Source: Brachypterus glaber (Eukaryota; Arthropoda; Insecta; Coleoptera; Kateretidae). Taken from it: DNA of 64,000 nt. How positions within the stretch are numbered: the stretch's first letter is position 1; every line of letters starts with the position of its first letter. Position numbers and translations under genes: made by a program. Under the pieces are notes generated by a model. That model was not told the origin of the DNA and ran no database searches. It saw only the letters and a program-made list of their open reading frames with translations. Shown piece by piece: positions 37,911 to 51,400 of this stretch. Location: positions 1,943,816 through 2,007,815 of the forward strand of contig OY294052.1 in assembly GCA_958510825.1 (NCBI GenBank), in the 5' to 3' direction.

Positions 37911-39512
37911 ATGAAAATCCGAAGATACAAAAAACTGAATAAAAATCTAAACTTTTACATTAATAATTTCGGATTTAGACAACCGTATCAATTGTTAGTT
38001 GATGGTACTTTTACCTACGCGGCCATAAACGTAAGTATTTAGTTTTAGAGATTTTCTTGCAAATCTAATGGAAAAAGGATGCCAAAAACCTTATGGGATC
38101 TCCAGGCAACAAGGGAAGAACCTAGGCCAAATAATTTTGAGAATAAAAGTGTTTTTTATTTAAAATAACATATTGAAAAACGGTCAGCGCATGCGCACTT
38201 TATCAAAACGCTGCATAGAGCTGCAAATAAGCGCTCCTAAAGATCAAGGCTGACATGTATCTTTTTTAATAAAACACAGTGTCTGACCACACTACAATCA
38301 TGTCAGCCTTGATCTGATCATTCTATCTTTGTTTTCTCTGTTTTGTATAATCTGAACTGCACTGTATTATATTTTAGAATCAAATTAATATTGCTGACAA
38401 CATTCCAAGATATTTACAAGGAGAATTAAAGTTATTGACAACACAATGTACAATATTAGAAATGGAAAATTTAGGTTCAAAGTTAAATAGGGCTTTGATG
38501 ATTTTAAAAAATTATGGAATTCACAAATGTGGCCATGAGGGCAAACCTATTACAGGTTCGAAATGTTTGCTGTCGATGTTGGGAAAACACAATGAAAGCC
38601 ACTATATTATTGCTACGCAAGATAGGGATTTGCAGGATCGTGTAAGATGTGTTCCAGGTAGGTCAAGGGATAAAAGCGCAAAAAAAACAGCGCTATCAAA
38701 AATACTCACTTTTTTAGCAAGCCTATAAAAAAATTCTGACAAAAATATTTTGGTATTCCATTATCAGATAAAAAAAAATGCTTTTTTTATGTTTCACGAC
38801 ATTTTATATCCAAAAAAGGATGAATTCCGTCGAAAAACAAATTGTCTGTCGGTCTGTCCAGGAAAATTTTTTACCACAATAACTCGAGTATGCTTTGAAC
38901 TAAAAACTTGAAATTTGGATCATAGGTTGCTTATCCAAAGTTCTAGACTGGAATTGTTTCTGGTAAAAATCGGGGTGGGGTAAGGGGGTAAAATGGATAA
39001 AAACTATTTTTTTTTGTTTTCCGAAAAAACAATTTTTTTTTAATGACAATTTTGTAGCGCCATTTTTGTTGCGCTATTTTTGCTGCGCTATTTTTGGTTG
39101 CGCTATTTTTCGCTGCGCTATTTTTTGATTGCGCTATTTTTGCGCTAAAAACAACGTCTTCATTCCAGGAACCCCCTTACTGTATTTACACATAAAAACT
39201 CCAAATTTAGAACAACCATCTCCAGTATCATTGGAGTTTGCTAAAAACAAACTTTTTAGTATTGTAAATGCAGAAAAAAAGGCCATAGATGAATTAAAAT
39301 TAAAAAGTGGCATACAAAGTGAAGAGAATAAACCTAGAAAGAAAAAGAAAAAAGGGCCGAATCCATTATCTTGCAAAAAGAAGAAGAAAACAGGTGTGCA
39401 ACAGAACCCAACAAAAAAACCAGCACAGCCAGAAGTAGAAAAGAAAAAACGAAAACGGATTAGAATACCAGAACATGTGAAGCAAGAATTGCTCAAAAAA
39501 GGTAATATATAA
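37911..39512 (+). CDS. Utp23: rRNA-processing protein Utp23
   Basis: Utp23 is a nucleolar small-subunit processome factor of the PIN-domain Utp23/Fcf1 family, needed for early pre-18S cleavage and snR30/U17 release. Coding exons are 37911-38030, 38378-38657 and 39169-39512, in frame for 247 aa (human 249). N-terminal NFGFRQPYQLLVDGTF is the family signature. The zinc-binding CCHC part is visible as C-x(n)-KCGHEGKPITGSKCLLSML. IATQDRDLQDRV and PGTPLLYLHIKTPNLEQPS complete the PIN-like fold, and KPRKKKKKGPNPLSCKKKKK is the conserved basic nucleolar tail. AATAAA is at 39565-39570. The call is firm. Confidence 0.96.
38241..38315. repeat. short hairpin in Utp23 intron 1
   Basis: AGATCAAGGCTGACATG is matched by CATGTCAGCCTTGATCT at 38299-38315, loop ~40 nt. 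Confidence 0.7.
39056..39146. repeat. ~16-bp tandem repeat in Utp23 intron 2
   Basis: Six copies of a unit near TTGCGCTATTTTT end ~20 bp before the exon 3 acceptor. Confidence 0.8.
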
Positions 39513-39680
39513 TTTTAACTGTAGAATGGTAAACTTATTTAAATCAAACTGGACAAACATCAAAAATAAAAGAAATTTTTAAAAAGTTCGAAAAAAAGAA
39601 AAATCTGTTTTTTTTTCAAAAATATATCTTCCTTTTTTTGGCCTTTTCTCAGTGAGATATATCAAAAATATATATATTTT

Positions 39681-40355
39681 CTACGACTGCTTTAGAATGT
39701 AAGCAAATACACACACTTTTTAAACACAGAATGAATCCATTCTAGCTCTAGATACGCTATGAATATTCTGTATCAAGTGTTGGAATGAGCACATGTAGTG
39801 CCATCTCTTGTTTATAAAAGTAAAGAAAACTGTAGCAAAATTAGCAAGAAATTGAGTAATTTAATGCAATTTAAAGTTATGCGTTAAAATTACATAAAGT
39901 TTATTAGTTTTTCTTAATATTTGACCAGTTTTTTATTAATTTAGTTCAAAAAATTAAAACTGCTCCATCTATTGTTAAATATTTAAACCTGATATCTGTC
40001 ACAACAATCCTACATAACCTTCAATTTTGCATCATAATTTGTAAATATGTGTTAAAATTAAATACAAATCTTTTTAAAGTACTTAATTATTAAATAACAT
40101 TAATTGCTTTATTTAAAAATATGTGTTTTGTTGCATTTACAATATTGAGTCACAACAAACATTGTTTTTAACCTTGTCCGCAGTTTAAAGCCATCCAGTG
40201 TTTCATATTTGCAGTCGAAGAAAAAGTATAGTCTACAACACGTATGGAATAGTCATTCCGCGCTCGCTGGACCGTCATACTCGCCTTCCGGCTCGTATGA
40301 CAAACTTTCCGCTCGCGCGGAATATTGTCTATTCCGTATTAGTTATAGAATATAC
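39681..40355 (+). mobile_element. 640-700-bp repeat family, copy 2
   Basis: Full relative of the 15234-15876 element, in plus orientation, downstream of Utp23. It ends with the GC-rich palindromic tail CTTTCCGCTCGCGCGGAATA. The short ORF over the tail is present only because the family sequence is shared. Confidence 0.85.
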
Positions 40356-40359
40356 TATT

Positions 40360-42120
40360 TTGTTATTTTCATATGTTTTTTTTTAACTTTTTCATATGTT
40401 TTGCCAATAATCCTTTACTAGTTCCCAAAATAAAAAAAAGTTTTTACCCTCTGCCATGATCGTTTTGACGAATGTTTGCCATTCTTGGGTTAAGAAATTT
40501 GTGATTAAATAAAAGATGAATAAAATATTTATATTTTTATTATTTTTGATATATAGGAATATAGTTAACACTGTGAGTTACATAAAGTCTACTATACATA
40601 ATATTTCTACAAATTTCAACTTACAGTGATATAGACCCGTTAATAAATTAAATAAAATCTACACAAAATTGTATACATACATTATTTTGTTTATAGTAGG
40701 TTTAATAATAATATATTTATATTCATTTAGTTTTCAATATACAGTAACATCACAATAATTTACACATACCCACAAAATAAAGGCAAACTTATCTGGAACG
40801 TTTCCGCACAACCGTGCAAAGGCAAGAGCTCCTAAATATTTGGCGCTTAGCTCGTTTTGTTTTAGTTAAATCGTTTTAATATTATGAATATATATATTAG
40901 AATCCATTAAATAAAAATAAATTTAGTCTGATCTGATACATTTTTAAAATGTTTGTTACCGTTTGAGTTATATCTATGGTAGAAATTCGTAAATTTTTGA
41001 TCATTTTGAAATTTGATAATTTTATATGCTCAACAGAAAAAAAATAAGTTTTCAAGCACTTTTTACTTATACAAAAATTCATTCACAATAGGTCGCAGTG
41101 ATTTGAAAGGCAGTACCATGCCTCACAACCCCACTTATATTGTATTGTATTGTATACAAAAATTAGAGAATTTTCAACGGTTTTTTACGATTTATGGAAA
41201 ACCCTTGGAGAAGTTTGATCACTCATATTTTCAGAATGTTCTAGTCACACGTAAATGAAAATTTTAAGACAACAAAGAAATAAAGGTTCACCCTACATTA
41301 AAAATATACAGGGCGACCCGTTAACAAAAAAAACAAAGTTGACTAATACTCGATGAGTATCACTTTGGGTATAACCGGAAGTGAAGCAAGCATAAAAATA
41401 TTTTTAATCATTGATCTTATGCAAAAACCCTAAACTACTAAATATTATATTTTCAAAGTAAGTGGTTCTTCATAAACGTGATTAGTACCGTGATTACCAT
41501 TAGGTCAATTTTTGGCTGCGCGGTAAAAGATGGTACTCAAACTTCTTTTAATTTTTGGTTTTTTCTTATTTTAACAAAAACAAAAGTTTTTTTTGTAAAG
41601 TTTGCTTTAATTTGTGGTGAATGCGAAATAAAATAAAAAAAAAAACTAGAAATTAAAAAATAATGAACCTAGCCCAATTAAAAGCAGATTATTGAATTTT
41701 TCTATTACTAAGAAATACTTATTTTAAACATAGTTATAAAATTGTAAAACTTCTTTATTTATCCAAAAAATTCGCTGTTTCAGTCGAATATTTATTTTTT
41801 TTACAGAACCAAATTCATTATTTTATAAAATACGTTAATTAACATTAAAGTGTTAATTTTTTCGTTTAAAATTATTAAAAAAAAAAGTAAATAATCGGCA
41901 AATTATGCGTATAGCACAAATGTGTACAAGAGTTACTGTTGTTTAAGAATATCGGATCTACACATGAGTATGGACGTCTGGACAAAACTTCTCATCTAAA
42001 AATTATACCAGGTGTCCCAGAACATAGAAATAGTCTCAAAAATGTAAATGTATATCAAGAAAATAATTATATTTGAAATATGGAAAAACCAAACAACCAA
42101 ACCAAATGTAAAACTGAAGG
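40360..42120. other. AT-rich intergenic DNA
   Basis: No gene recognised. ORFs at 40897-41258 are low-complexity and match no family that I know. ACAGGGCGACCCG near 41330 resembles a common insect repeat end, but no partner end was found. Confidence 0.4.
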
Positions 42121-42345
42121 TTAAATGCGAAAAAAATTGAACTTATTCCTTTGCAAACTCTTCTGACTAGATCTAGTATTTCTTCTCTGGAATGCTGTAG
42201 ATACATCTTTATCCTAGTGCGCGCGATAGAATTTTGGGGAGAGCAGTTTGACTATATATTCATAGAAAATTTCTAGCTTTGATTCGTGATTTTTGTGCGA
42301 GAGTACACGCGTTAAACACACGCCGTACGTGCTGAAGAGCAATTA
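42121..42345 (-). mobile_element. LTR-like remnant, copy 3 (inverted)
   Basis: Inverse of 8780-9040: contains AGATACATCTTTATCCTAGTG, GCGCGCGATAG and ACACGCCGTACGTG. It is truncated compared with copy 1. Confidence 0.6.
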
Positions 42346-43427
42346 AATAGGATAGCTCTAAAAAAAATCGAAAATTTTGAGCTAGAGACGCGATTTTTTT
42401 CTCATTTCTTTACCAGAACTTATTTGTCTTTTTCTAGTTAAAATAAGATTTAAAATGGACATGATAAAGGTACTTGCTGTAAATTTAAAATTGATATCTC
42501 GCCTTTCTGTCATTTTTTAATAGTTTTGTTTTTTGTTTTTTTAAGTAAATTTCTGAATGTATTCTGTATATTTTATCCTAGGGCCCTGTATTTTAAAATT
42601 AAAATTCTTTATTTTTTTTTCTCTGGGAATACCTGATATAATAATTTCCCTATTTTTTGTTTCAATTTTTAAAAAAAGCAGTTTTAAACAAGTGTTGCTC
42701 ATTTGTTTAATTTTTTTAGAATTGATCATTAAATTTTGTGTAGACCCGACGGTTTTATAAAAAATGGCAGTCTTCATAAATTGTATTGTCAAAAATTTAA
42801 AATCAAGGATAATATTTAGTAGTACTGATTATTTTGATTTATTTTAAACTATTTAAGTCCCTTAGCAAAAATGGACTTTACGAAAATTCGAATAAGCTTC
42901 CTAAAATGACCAATTTTTGCTTAAATGGTACAAATTTTTATTACCGGAAATTTTCCATTTATTTTAAAAAAATTGGCCCTATAAATCAACCTATTTTTGC
43001 TGTCGGGATTTTGCAGTCATTTGTAAAAATGAGCACCTTTTATAAATAACTACCTACTAATTACAATATATTAAAGCTTATTTTTTACACGTTCTATTCT
43101 TTTGTATAAACAAAAACCAATTTTGGTTAATTTTTTGGTTTTTGTGGAGGTTATTTTTAAAAGCAAATTTTGATATGTAAAAAAATCAATAAATTTACTA
43201 TCTTGAGAACTTATTAGTAAAAATCAAATATTACACCAAAACCTAATCTAAAATTTGTACAGTATGGTTAATATATTTATATGTATATTTTTAATTAGAC
43301 ATTATTTACAAATCAGTTATGAGCAAATATTATTTGGACTGTGTTTTGCAAGAACATGTCAACCCACATTGTGAAATGGCAGGTTGTTAAAAAAACTTAA
43401 GGGTACTTTTCAATAAAATAAATCATA
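42346..43427. other. AT-rich intergenic DNA
   Basis: Nothing supported. TTAAGGGTAC near 43398 resembles the end of the TTAA elements but lacks a partner. Confidence 0.35.
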
Positions 43428-43890
43428 TACAGGGTGTATTTAAAATAGCGTCCGAAATTTTAAGGGGTGATTCTACATCATAAAATATGACAAAAAGTTC
43501 CTATAAACATATGTCTAAAAATGCGTCGTAAGGGAGCTAAGCCCCTTTGAAAGTGGCTAAAAAATTCGGTTTTTATTTAATAATTCGGGAACCCTTTGAG
43601 ATATAGCAACGGGGTTTTGCACGTGAACTAATCTTAATAAGGTCCATCTTCTTATGTTATTTTTATGTACCTACTTATTTTAACCAGGGGTGTGCGAAAC
43701 GGGGAGCTTTATCAGTTTTTAGTCCCAAACTTTTTTCTCTGTAACTTTTTTGTAATTTTATTTTTGGAATATGGCTCCTCAAGTCAAATTACATAAAAAA
43801 GGTACTCTTGTTGTAACACTAGGATTAACCGGTTTCGAGAAAATGTAGTTTAAAAGTCCAATTTCAAGGTTCGAGGACGAAAAATTAAAT
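43428..43890. repeat. TACAGGGTG-family repeat, copy 1
   Basis: Starts ACAGGGTGTATTTAAAATAG and shares GGTGATTCTACATC, CGTAAGGGAGCTAAG and AACCAGGGGTGTGC blocks with 46003-46500 and 48424-48900. Confidence 0.7.
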
Positions 43891-44520
43891 ACTAAAATGT
43901 TAAAAACCAAAATATGTATATTTTAAGTGATATGAAAAAAATATTACAAAGTTCAACAACTTACTGGCATCTCGCACTGTGGGTTAACATATTATTGCAT
44001 AACACACACAATTTATTTTTAAGTATAATAATGTAATTTTGACTAGATTAGAGATAAACCTAAACTTAAGGCTTAAATACGGAAATATTATTCATTAAAT
44101 GAATTAAATAGCATGATCAAATTACCCAGAAGGTGCAATTACCCCTAATTACCTTATGTAAGATAATTATATTTAAGAATAATATACTAAATAATTTCTC
44201 AAGATATCATTTCCTAAAATATAAAAATAAAATATTAAATTATTATAACTTATATACATAGGATCACATTTTAAAATTTCTATTTTGACTTATAGTTCGG
44301 AAAAATTAGAAAAAATATCGGAAAAAATGAATATTCGTAGTTCTGATATTTTGGGATTAATAGAGCATAATATGCCTTAAACGGTATTTGCAGTCTTTTG
44401 GCGGAAAATAAAGGGGATGATTATATATCACAAAATATGAAAAACCAGCATAGGAAAATAGGTCTGGAGCGAACTCTAAAAGAGTTATGACTCTTTAAAA
44501 CTACTAAAAATATGGTTTTT

Positions 44521-44618
44521 AATTTTGGAGTGTTACGCCCATGTTAATGGTATAGGAAAATAGCGTTACAGAGGGGGGGTCTAATATGATTTGCGTTACG
44601 TAACACTTGAACGTTCCC
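44521..44618. mobile_element. truncated GGGAACGTTCAAG MITE, copy 3
   Basis: Only the right part with one terminal repeat remains; homologous to 14290-14412. Confidence 0.85.
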
Positions 44619-44636
44619 TAATCCCAAAATTATTTA

Positions 44637-44856
44637 AAATAAAAACATATGTTTTGGGTTACTTTTGGCAAATTCTAATCGTCACTTTTCAGTACGTTAC
44701 GTTTTGGCCTATTTTAGGGCTTTATCAAAAGCATTTAAATTATGAGCATTATTTAGATGCTTTTGATAAAGGCCTAAAATAGGACGAAACGTAAAGTAGT
44801 GAAAAGTGACGATTAAAATTTGCCAAAAGTAACCCAAAACATACGTTTTTATTTTT
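44637..44856. repeat. 220-bp foldback with ~95-bp arms
   Basis: AACATATGTTTTGGGTTACT at the left is inverted at the right (AGTAACCCAAAACATACGTT), with further pairing through GATAAAGGCCTAAAATAGGA and its inverse. The unpaired centre is short. Confidence 0.85.
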
Positions 44857-45417
44857 AATAAATTTCATTGGCAACGTATAGTTAGTAATCCCTAAACATC
44901 AAAACCGTGTTATTGTTTTCCGCCGTTCACGGTGTTTTGTTGCAAATTTAAACTTTTTGTTTCCAAACCCTGATTTTTTTCATAAATTGTTTAAATACAC
45001 CTAAAGAAGTAATTTAGGCAAATATAAAAAAAATCGTAGAGGCCGATCGTTTTTTTTTTACATTTTTTCTAATTTATTATAATATGTACATATTACGTAC
45101 TTGAACTTCTTTATAAGGTTTAAAGACAGAGGATAGACAGAGCGATATTTTTTTAACACCCACTTTTTTCACATTTTCTCGACATTTTAAGTACGAATAT
45201 GCAAAAAAAAATCAATTTTTGGGTCCACTTCGCCCATAAAACAGTAAAGCGGTAGAAAAAAAGAAAGATTCGTCCTTTGGCGTTGGAGATAAGCATTTTT
45301 GTAATGTATACGAAAAAAAATCAGGGGTCGTAAACAAAAAGTTTAAATTTTCAAAAAACCACCGTGGTCGTTCGCGATTTTAATTCTAACTTGACCATAC
45401 TAATAAATAAAAATAAC

Positions 45418-48400
45418 CTAAACCTCCGTTTCATCTTTTAATCGACAATACTTGTCCGCCATTACGGTCAGTACCTGATCGAACTTAGTGTGTCTTTCAT
45501 GAGAAGGAGCAAAAGCTCCCCTACTACCCCATAAAAATTTCAGTTGAAATTCGGTTTTAAAAATATCTATAGTTAATTCATCGACTCTAGCTTCCCCTAG
45601 AACTATTTCCGCATTTCTTTGGAAATTACTACACGAGTCCATGTATTTTCTGGCAGTTTGCATGTGGGCTAGCAAAGTTGTAAGTCCGAAGTCCTGTGTG
45701 TTGGACTCCCAGAGTCCAAGACAGCAGTAGTCCAAAGGATTTTGCACGTTTGGTGTCAAAAAATCGTCCAATTCTCGCTCTAATAGCAACATTAGAGGCA
45801 GTAAATGAGGTATAGTAGTGTTGGGGGCTTGTGGGTTTGAGCAACTGTTCATATTTTTTAAGGTTGGTCGAAGTTTTGCCTCGAAATTGAAGGCAGAGTC
45901 TGTGTATTTTTGACGCAGCATGTACCATGTCGAGTTTAGCTTTTCAATCTATAAAAAACAATATAAAAATATTAAAACAATACTTATTAAAAAAAATATA
46001 TATACAGGGTGATTCCGAAATAAGGTAAAAAATTTTAAGGACTGATTCTAGGTCCAAAAATATGAAAAAGTTCATAGAATGGTTGGTCCGAAAATGAGCC
46101 CTAAGGGAGATACGACCCTTCTAAGGTTACATCTGAAAAGTTTTTTTAGTATCTCTGGAACGCTATGAACTACATTAACAATTTATTGCACATGCCTTAA
46201 CATTGAAGAAGGCCATCCTTTTATGTAATTTTTATTTGGTAATTTTAACCAGGGACGTGCAAAATGAGGGGGCGATGTCACTTTTTTGCCCCAAACTTTT
46301 TTATCTGTAGATTTTTTGATATTTTCCCAATCAAATATGATACTTTAGTTAAAAATAAATCAAAAAAGTACTTTTTATGTACTGCCTTCCTAAGCTGAAA
46401 GGTCCTATCTGTGTATGTTAAACCTATGTAGATAGGGCCTTTCAGCTTAGCACGGCAGTGTAATACCGTAGGTCCAGCCGTTCTCGAGAAAATTGCAGTT
46501 AAAGAGAAAATTTCACGTTCTGAGCATCCGATTAGGTAAACCAATAAATTACCTGTGGCAGACACAGCCCGAGCATTATCCCGCAAAATCCAAACAAGTT
46601 GCCCAGCGCCGTTTTCGTATCAATTGCAATTTCAATCCATTTGTTCAGAGTTTCCGTGCGTTCGTTCTCGTCGCTACACGTTAAAATCGTCACGGCCACC
46701 AATAATTTCAAACATTCAGTTCTGAAAAAAAAAGAGATAAAAGTACTCCGAAAAAGCGGTATTAAGTGAAACTAGATGAAACGTTGCCAGCACCCTGTCA
46801 AAACATCGACACTATTGTACACTAGAGCCATCTAGTTTGCAAATTTCAGACTAGGTGTTTTGTTTGATTTTAAATTCTGTATCTTTAAAACATTACATTT
46901 TTGCAAAAAACTTTATATAACATTTTTTATAGGGCTTAAAAAGAGCTTTTATTTAAAATATATTTTTTTTAAATCGGGTTATAAATATGTGAGATATGCT
47001 AAAAAACCTTTTACTGCTTTAAACGCCAGTATCTCGAAAACAATGCGTTTTAGGAAAACGTTGTTTATAACATTTTTTGACCAATTTAAAATTATCTTTT
47101 ATATAAGTGCTAAATTAACCAAATACAATAATAATTGCCTTAATTATAAACAAAAAACGCTAAAAATAGGAGTTTTACCCTATTTTTAGCCCCTTACCCC
47201 CAATCGTTTACCCCCAAAATCTAATCAGCTCTTCGGAATACGATAAGAAAGAATATGTAAAAAACCGCAAGTCGATATCTCATGTAGAAATGGAGTTAGT
47301 GGGTTTACACCCAGACAGACGGACGCAAAATTTTTTTTTACTGATTTCGACTCAGAATGGTCTAAAACGTCGAGATTTGGACTTTTCGGCGAAGATTTCA
47401 ATACATCGGCACTCTTAGTAGCACTAAGTGCCGATGTAATTTGTGCAATTTGTGAACAAATGTAAATAGGTGTCAAACCCAATACGTATGTAAAATTTGT
47501 AATAAAGATATTCTTACCTTTCTATCAAGTCCATTCGAAATTGATGTCCATGCGGTAGTGTACACAACTCAATCCCATTCACAATCTTCTTAGGCAAATT
47601 CGGTCCCATATCTTGCGTTTCTTTACTGAAAATTATATCCAAGTCAGTTCTCGTAAGGTGATTGGCTAAAATCCTCGAACCGGACTCTCTGAGCGTCATT
47701 TTAATGCGTCGCAACGCCTGGACGTCTAATGGTTTATTCTCGTTGACTGGAAGAAGAAGAGTCTGGAAGTTTTCCAGGTCGAAACGGCTGTTCAGCGGCG
47801 ATTCTGGGTGTATTAATTGGAGGAGTTGGTCCTCCGCCACGGCGCAGTCAAAGTTGAAGTTTTTCAGCGTCGTCGTGGATTCGGAAGAAGATATGTTGTA
47901 GCGGGGATTTTTTATTATGACGCCTGAAAATTTTAATAATTATAATTTGGACTTTTAACTAAACTTTTGCAAGCATCAAAACATCGACACTTATTTAAAA
48001 CATTATGAAAAGGGAAGTCAACCATTAATACACCTACACCCGTGTTGCATAATTTTTCCTAGGGAAACAACCCTTTAACCTCTTCAGGGACATAGGCACA
48101 TATGTGTACGTTTAAAAATAAACTCCGGAAAATGAAAATCACCAAATTCCTTATTGCTATAAACGACATCCAATGGCCAAGATTCGCACATCTTCAGTTG
48201 TTTACTTGTTTTGACAATAAAAAGCATGTTTAACTTTTGCTACTAAATTAATTTAAACAAAAAATTCGTCCCTGAAGATGTTAAAGCTAAGTCCATTTGG
48301 AGACAATACTTTACAGGCGTTTATTAATAGATATGCCCTAAATGGACAAAATGTGTGACGCTTAAACCATTTTTGCCCCAAACTTTTTATGGCATTTTTT

Positions 48401-51400
48401 TTTTGAATTTTTTGAAAAAAATGTCATACAGGGTGATCCATAACTGGCATGCCAAAATTTAAGAGGTGATTCTAGATCCAAAAATATAAAAAAAGTTCCT
48501 ATAAAGGTTGGTCCGGAAATGAGCCCTAAGGGATCTAGGGCCCTTTAAAATTGTAATAAAAATAAGGTTTTTAATTAATAACTCGGGTACCGTTTAAGCT
48601 AGAGCGACGAGCTTTTGCATGTATACTAGTATTAATAAGGGCAATAAGTTTATGTTAATTTATTTTTTTAATTTATCCAGAGGCGTGCCCAGAGGGACAA
48701 AATATATGAGGCTTAAAACATTTTTGCCCCAAACTTTTCTATGTGTATGTTTTTTGGATTTGTTGTAAAAAATATAGATTTCTAGAGTAAAAATACATAT
48801 AAAATATAATATAGTGTAACACTGTAGGAGCAACCGTTATCAAAAAAAAAATGCAATTAAGAGGAAGTAACATTTTGTGCCACCAAAAACGTTACTTTTT
48901 AAAAGGCTATTACTCCTTTAATATTAAATTTAGGTGTTTTGGTGTATAATACTTTTTTGCTCAGTTTTAAATGAAGAATCACCCTACAGCATTAAAATTT
49001 TATTGGTGCTTTTTTTTGTTCCCCATTCAATACGTCATCTTCGAAGGGCCGTAGCTCCCTTAGGGCTCATTTCCGGACCAACCTTTATAGAAACTTTTTT
49101 TCATATTTTTGGATGTAGAATCGCCTCTTAAATTTCGGTACGCGAGTTCTGGAACAGGCTGTATACATAGTGTAACAATGTAGAAGCAACCATTTAAACA
49201 AAATGCAATTAAGAGGAAGTAACATTTTGTGCCATCAAAAATGTTATTTTTTAAAAGCCTATTACTCCTTTAATAATAAATTTAGTTGTTTCGGTGAGGA
49301 ATACTGTTTTGCTTAGTTTTAAATGAAGAATCAACCTGCATATGTCCATCTTTGAAGGGACGTAGCTCCCTCAGGGCTTATTTCGGGACATATGTTCCTT
49401 TGTTGGTTTTTCTTGTTTTGTGATGTAGAATCATTTAATGCCAAAAGAATGCACACCGTGTATTTTACTGGATTTGACTAGAGTATATGCAAATCCCCTA
49501 CCTTTATGGCTGATTTCAATTGTATCTCCTGCAGCAGAACTCAAAGCAGAATCTCCAGAACCATTTCCCGAATCAGAACCCGAAGCATGGTAAGACGTCA
49601 CTCTCTGCAAACCACCGTGGTGCGGCAAATATCCACTATCCACGCTGTTTCTATAATCAACTACGTCGGAGTCCTTTGATTCAGTTCTCACCTAGAAACA
49701 AAGATTGGACATTAAGGTGCATCTTATTTTATTATTTTAAAATTTTTATTTAAGTGTAACTAGAAATTTCTGGAAATATGAGAGTGATCAAACTTCTCTA
49801 AGGGTTCTTGGGTCCCTAAAATTCGTAAAATTACCCATAAATGGTAAAAAATCGTTAAAAATTGTGTGAAAAATTTAAAGGGCTTGAAATCTTATTTTTT
49901 TTTCCTTTTGAGCATACAAAACTATGTTTAAATTTCAAAATCATCAAAAGATTCCAGCCCCTGCCAAAAATCCGCCAAAGTTGCTTCTAACACTAAAATA
50001 TACGAATTTCTACCATACCTTGTGAATCAAACGGTAAAAAAACATTTTAAAAATGTATCGGATCGGACTGAATTTATTTTTATTTAATGCATTCTAATAT
50101 TTATTTATAATATTAAAATTATTTAAATAAAACGAACTAACCGCCAAATAAGAGCTCCTAAATAAGCCACTTCGAGGAGCCCTAGTGGACATACAATTTA
50201 TTTTTTATATCCTCAAGTATTAGTGAGCTAGTCTTACTAAAACCTATAGTTGTCTTATTTACGAGTTCAATTTAAGTCGATATCTTAACTCGTTCATAAG
50301 TTAAAAGGGGGAGTGACTTTTGTACCGCACTGTATAGCTAAGACTATAGTCTCAAATTATGCAATTTTGAAGATATGCAAGATTGCAAAATTTTATAATT
50401 TAAAACTAGTATTATTTTTTTCTACGACTGCTTTAGAATGTAAGCAAATACACGCATTTTTCAAACACAGAATGAATCCATTCTAGCTCTAGATACGGTA
50501 TGAATATTCCGTATCAAGTGTTAGAATGAGAACATGTAGTGCCATCTCTTGTTTATGAAAGAAAACTTTAGCAAAATTAGCAAAAATATATTTATTTTAC
50601 CATGAAATATTTAATAATTTAATGTAATTTAAAGTTTTGCGTTAAAATTACATAAAGTTTATTAGTTTTTCTTAATATTTGACCAGTTTTTTATCAATTG
50701 AGTTCAAAAAATTAAAACTGCTCCATCTATTGTTAAATATTTAAATCTGATATCTGTCACAGCAATCTGACATAAACTTCAATTTTTGCGTTATAATTTG
50801 TAAATATGTGCTAAAATTAAATAAAAATCTTTTTTAAGTAATGATTTGATAAAATTATTAAATAACATTAATTGCTTTATTTAAAAATATGTGTTTTGTT
50901 GCATTTACAATGTCGAGTCACAAAAAACATTGTTTTTAACCTTGTCCGCAGTTTAAAGTCATACAGTGTTTCATATTTGCAGTCGAAGGAAAAGTATAGT
51001 CTACAACACGTATGGAATAGTCATTCCGCGCTCGCGGGACCCTCATACTCGCCTGCCGGTTCGTATGACAAACTTTCCGCTCGCGCGGAATATTGTCTAT
51101 TCCATACTAGTTATAGAATTTACTATTCTTTCGGGAAAAGCAAGTCGTATGAAAATATTATTGTTATAAAAATAGATTTGACCTTAAACTCAGCCATTAC
51201 AAATAAAAGGTGGTAATCGATAATTTGAGTCAGGCAATTTTCAGTGAAAGTTCTCAAATCAATACTAATAAATATTTAAAAAGACAAAAAAGATTATAGT
51301 GACGAGTACCTGAAAACGCAATTACTTTTTATTTCTTATCATATGATATTTATATAAATACTGCGATACCCTTAAACTTTTAAGAAAAGCTTTGTTGTCT

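Noticed and set aside
40198..40421. ORFs reading [13 protein letters not shown]
   Set aside because: Shared by the three copies of one repeat family in different contexts; no start or domain, so repeat sequence rather than a gene.
46860..47189. 109-codon ORF rich in Lys, Phe and Tyr
   Set aside because: It lies wholly within the ~670-bp repeat, its partner in the other copy (17802-18126) is broken, and no domain is visible.
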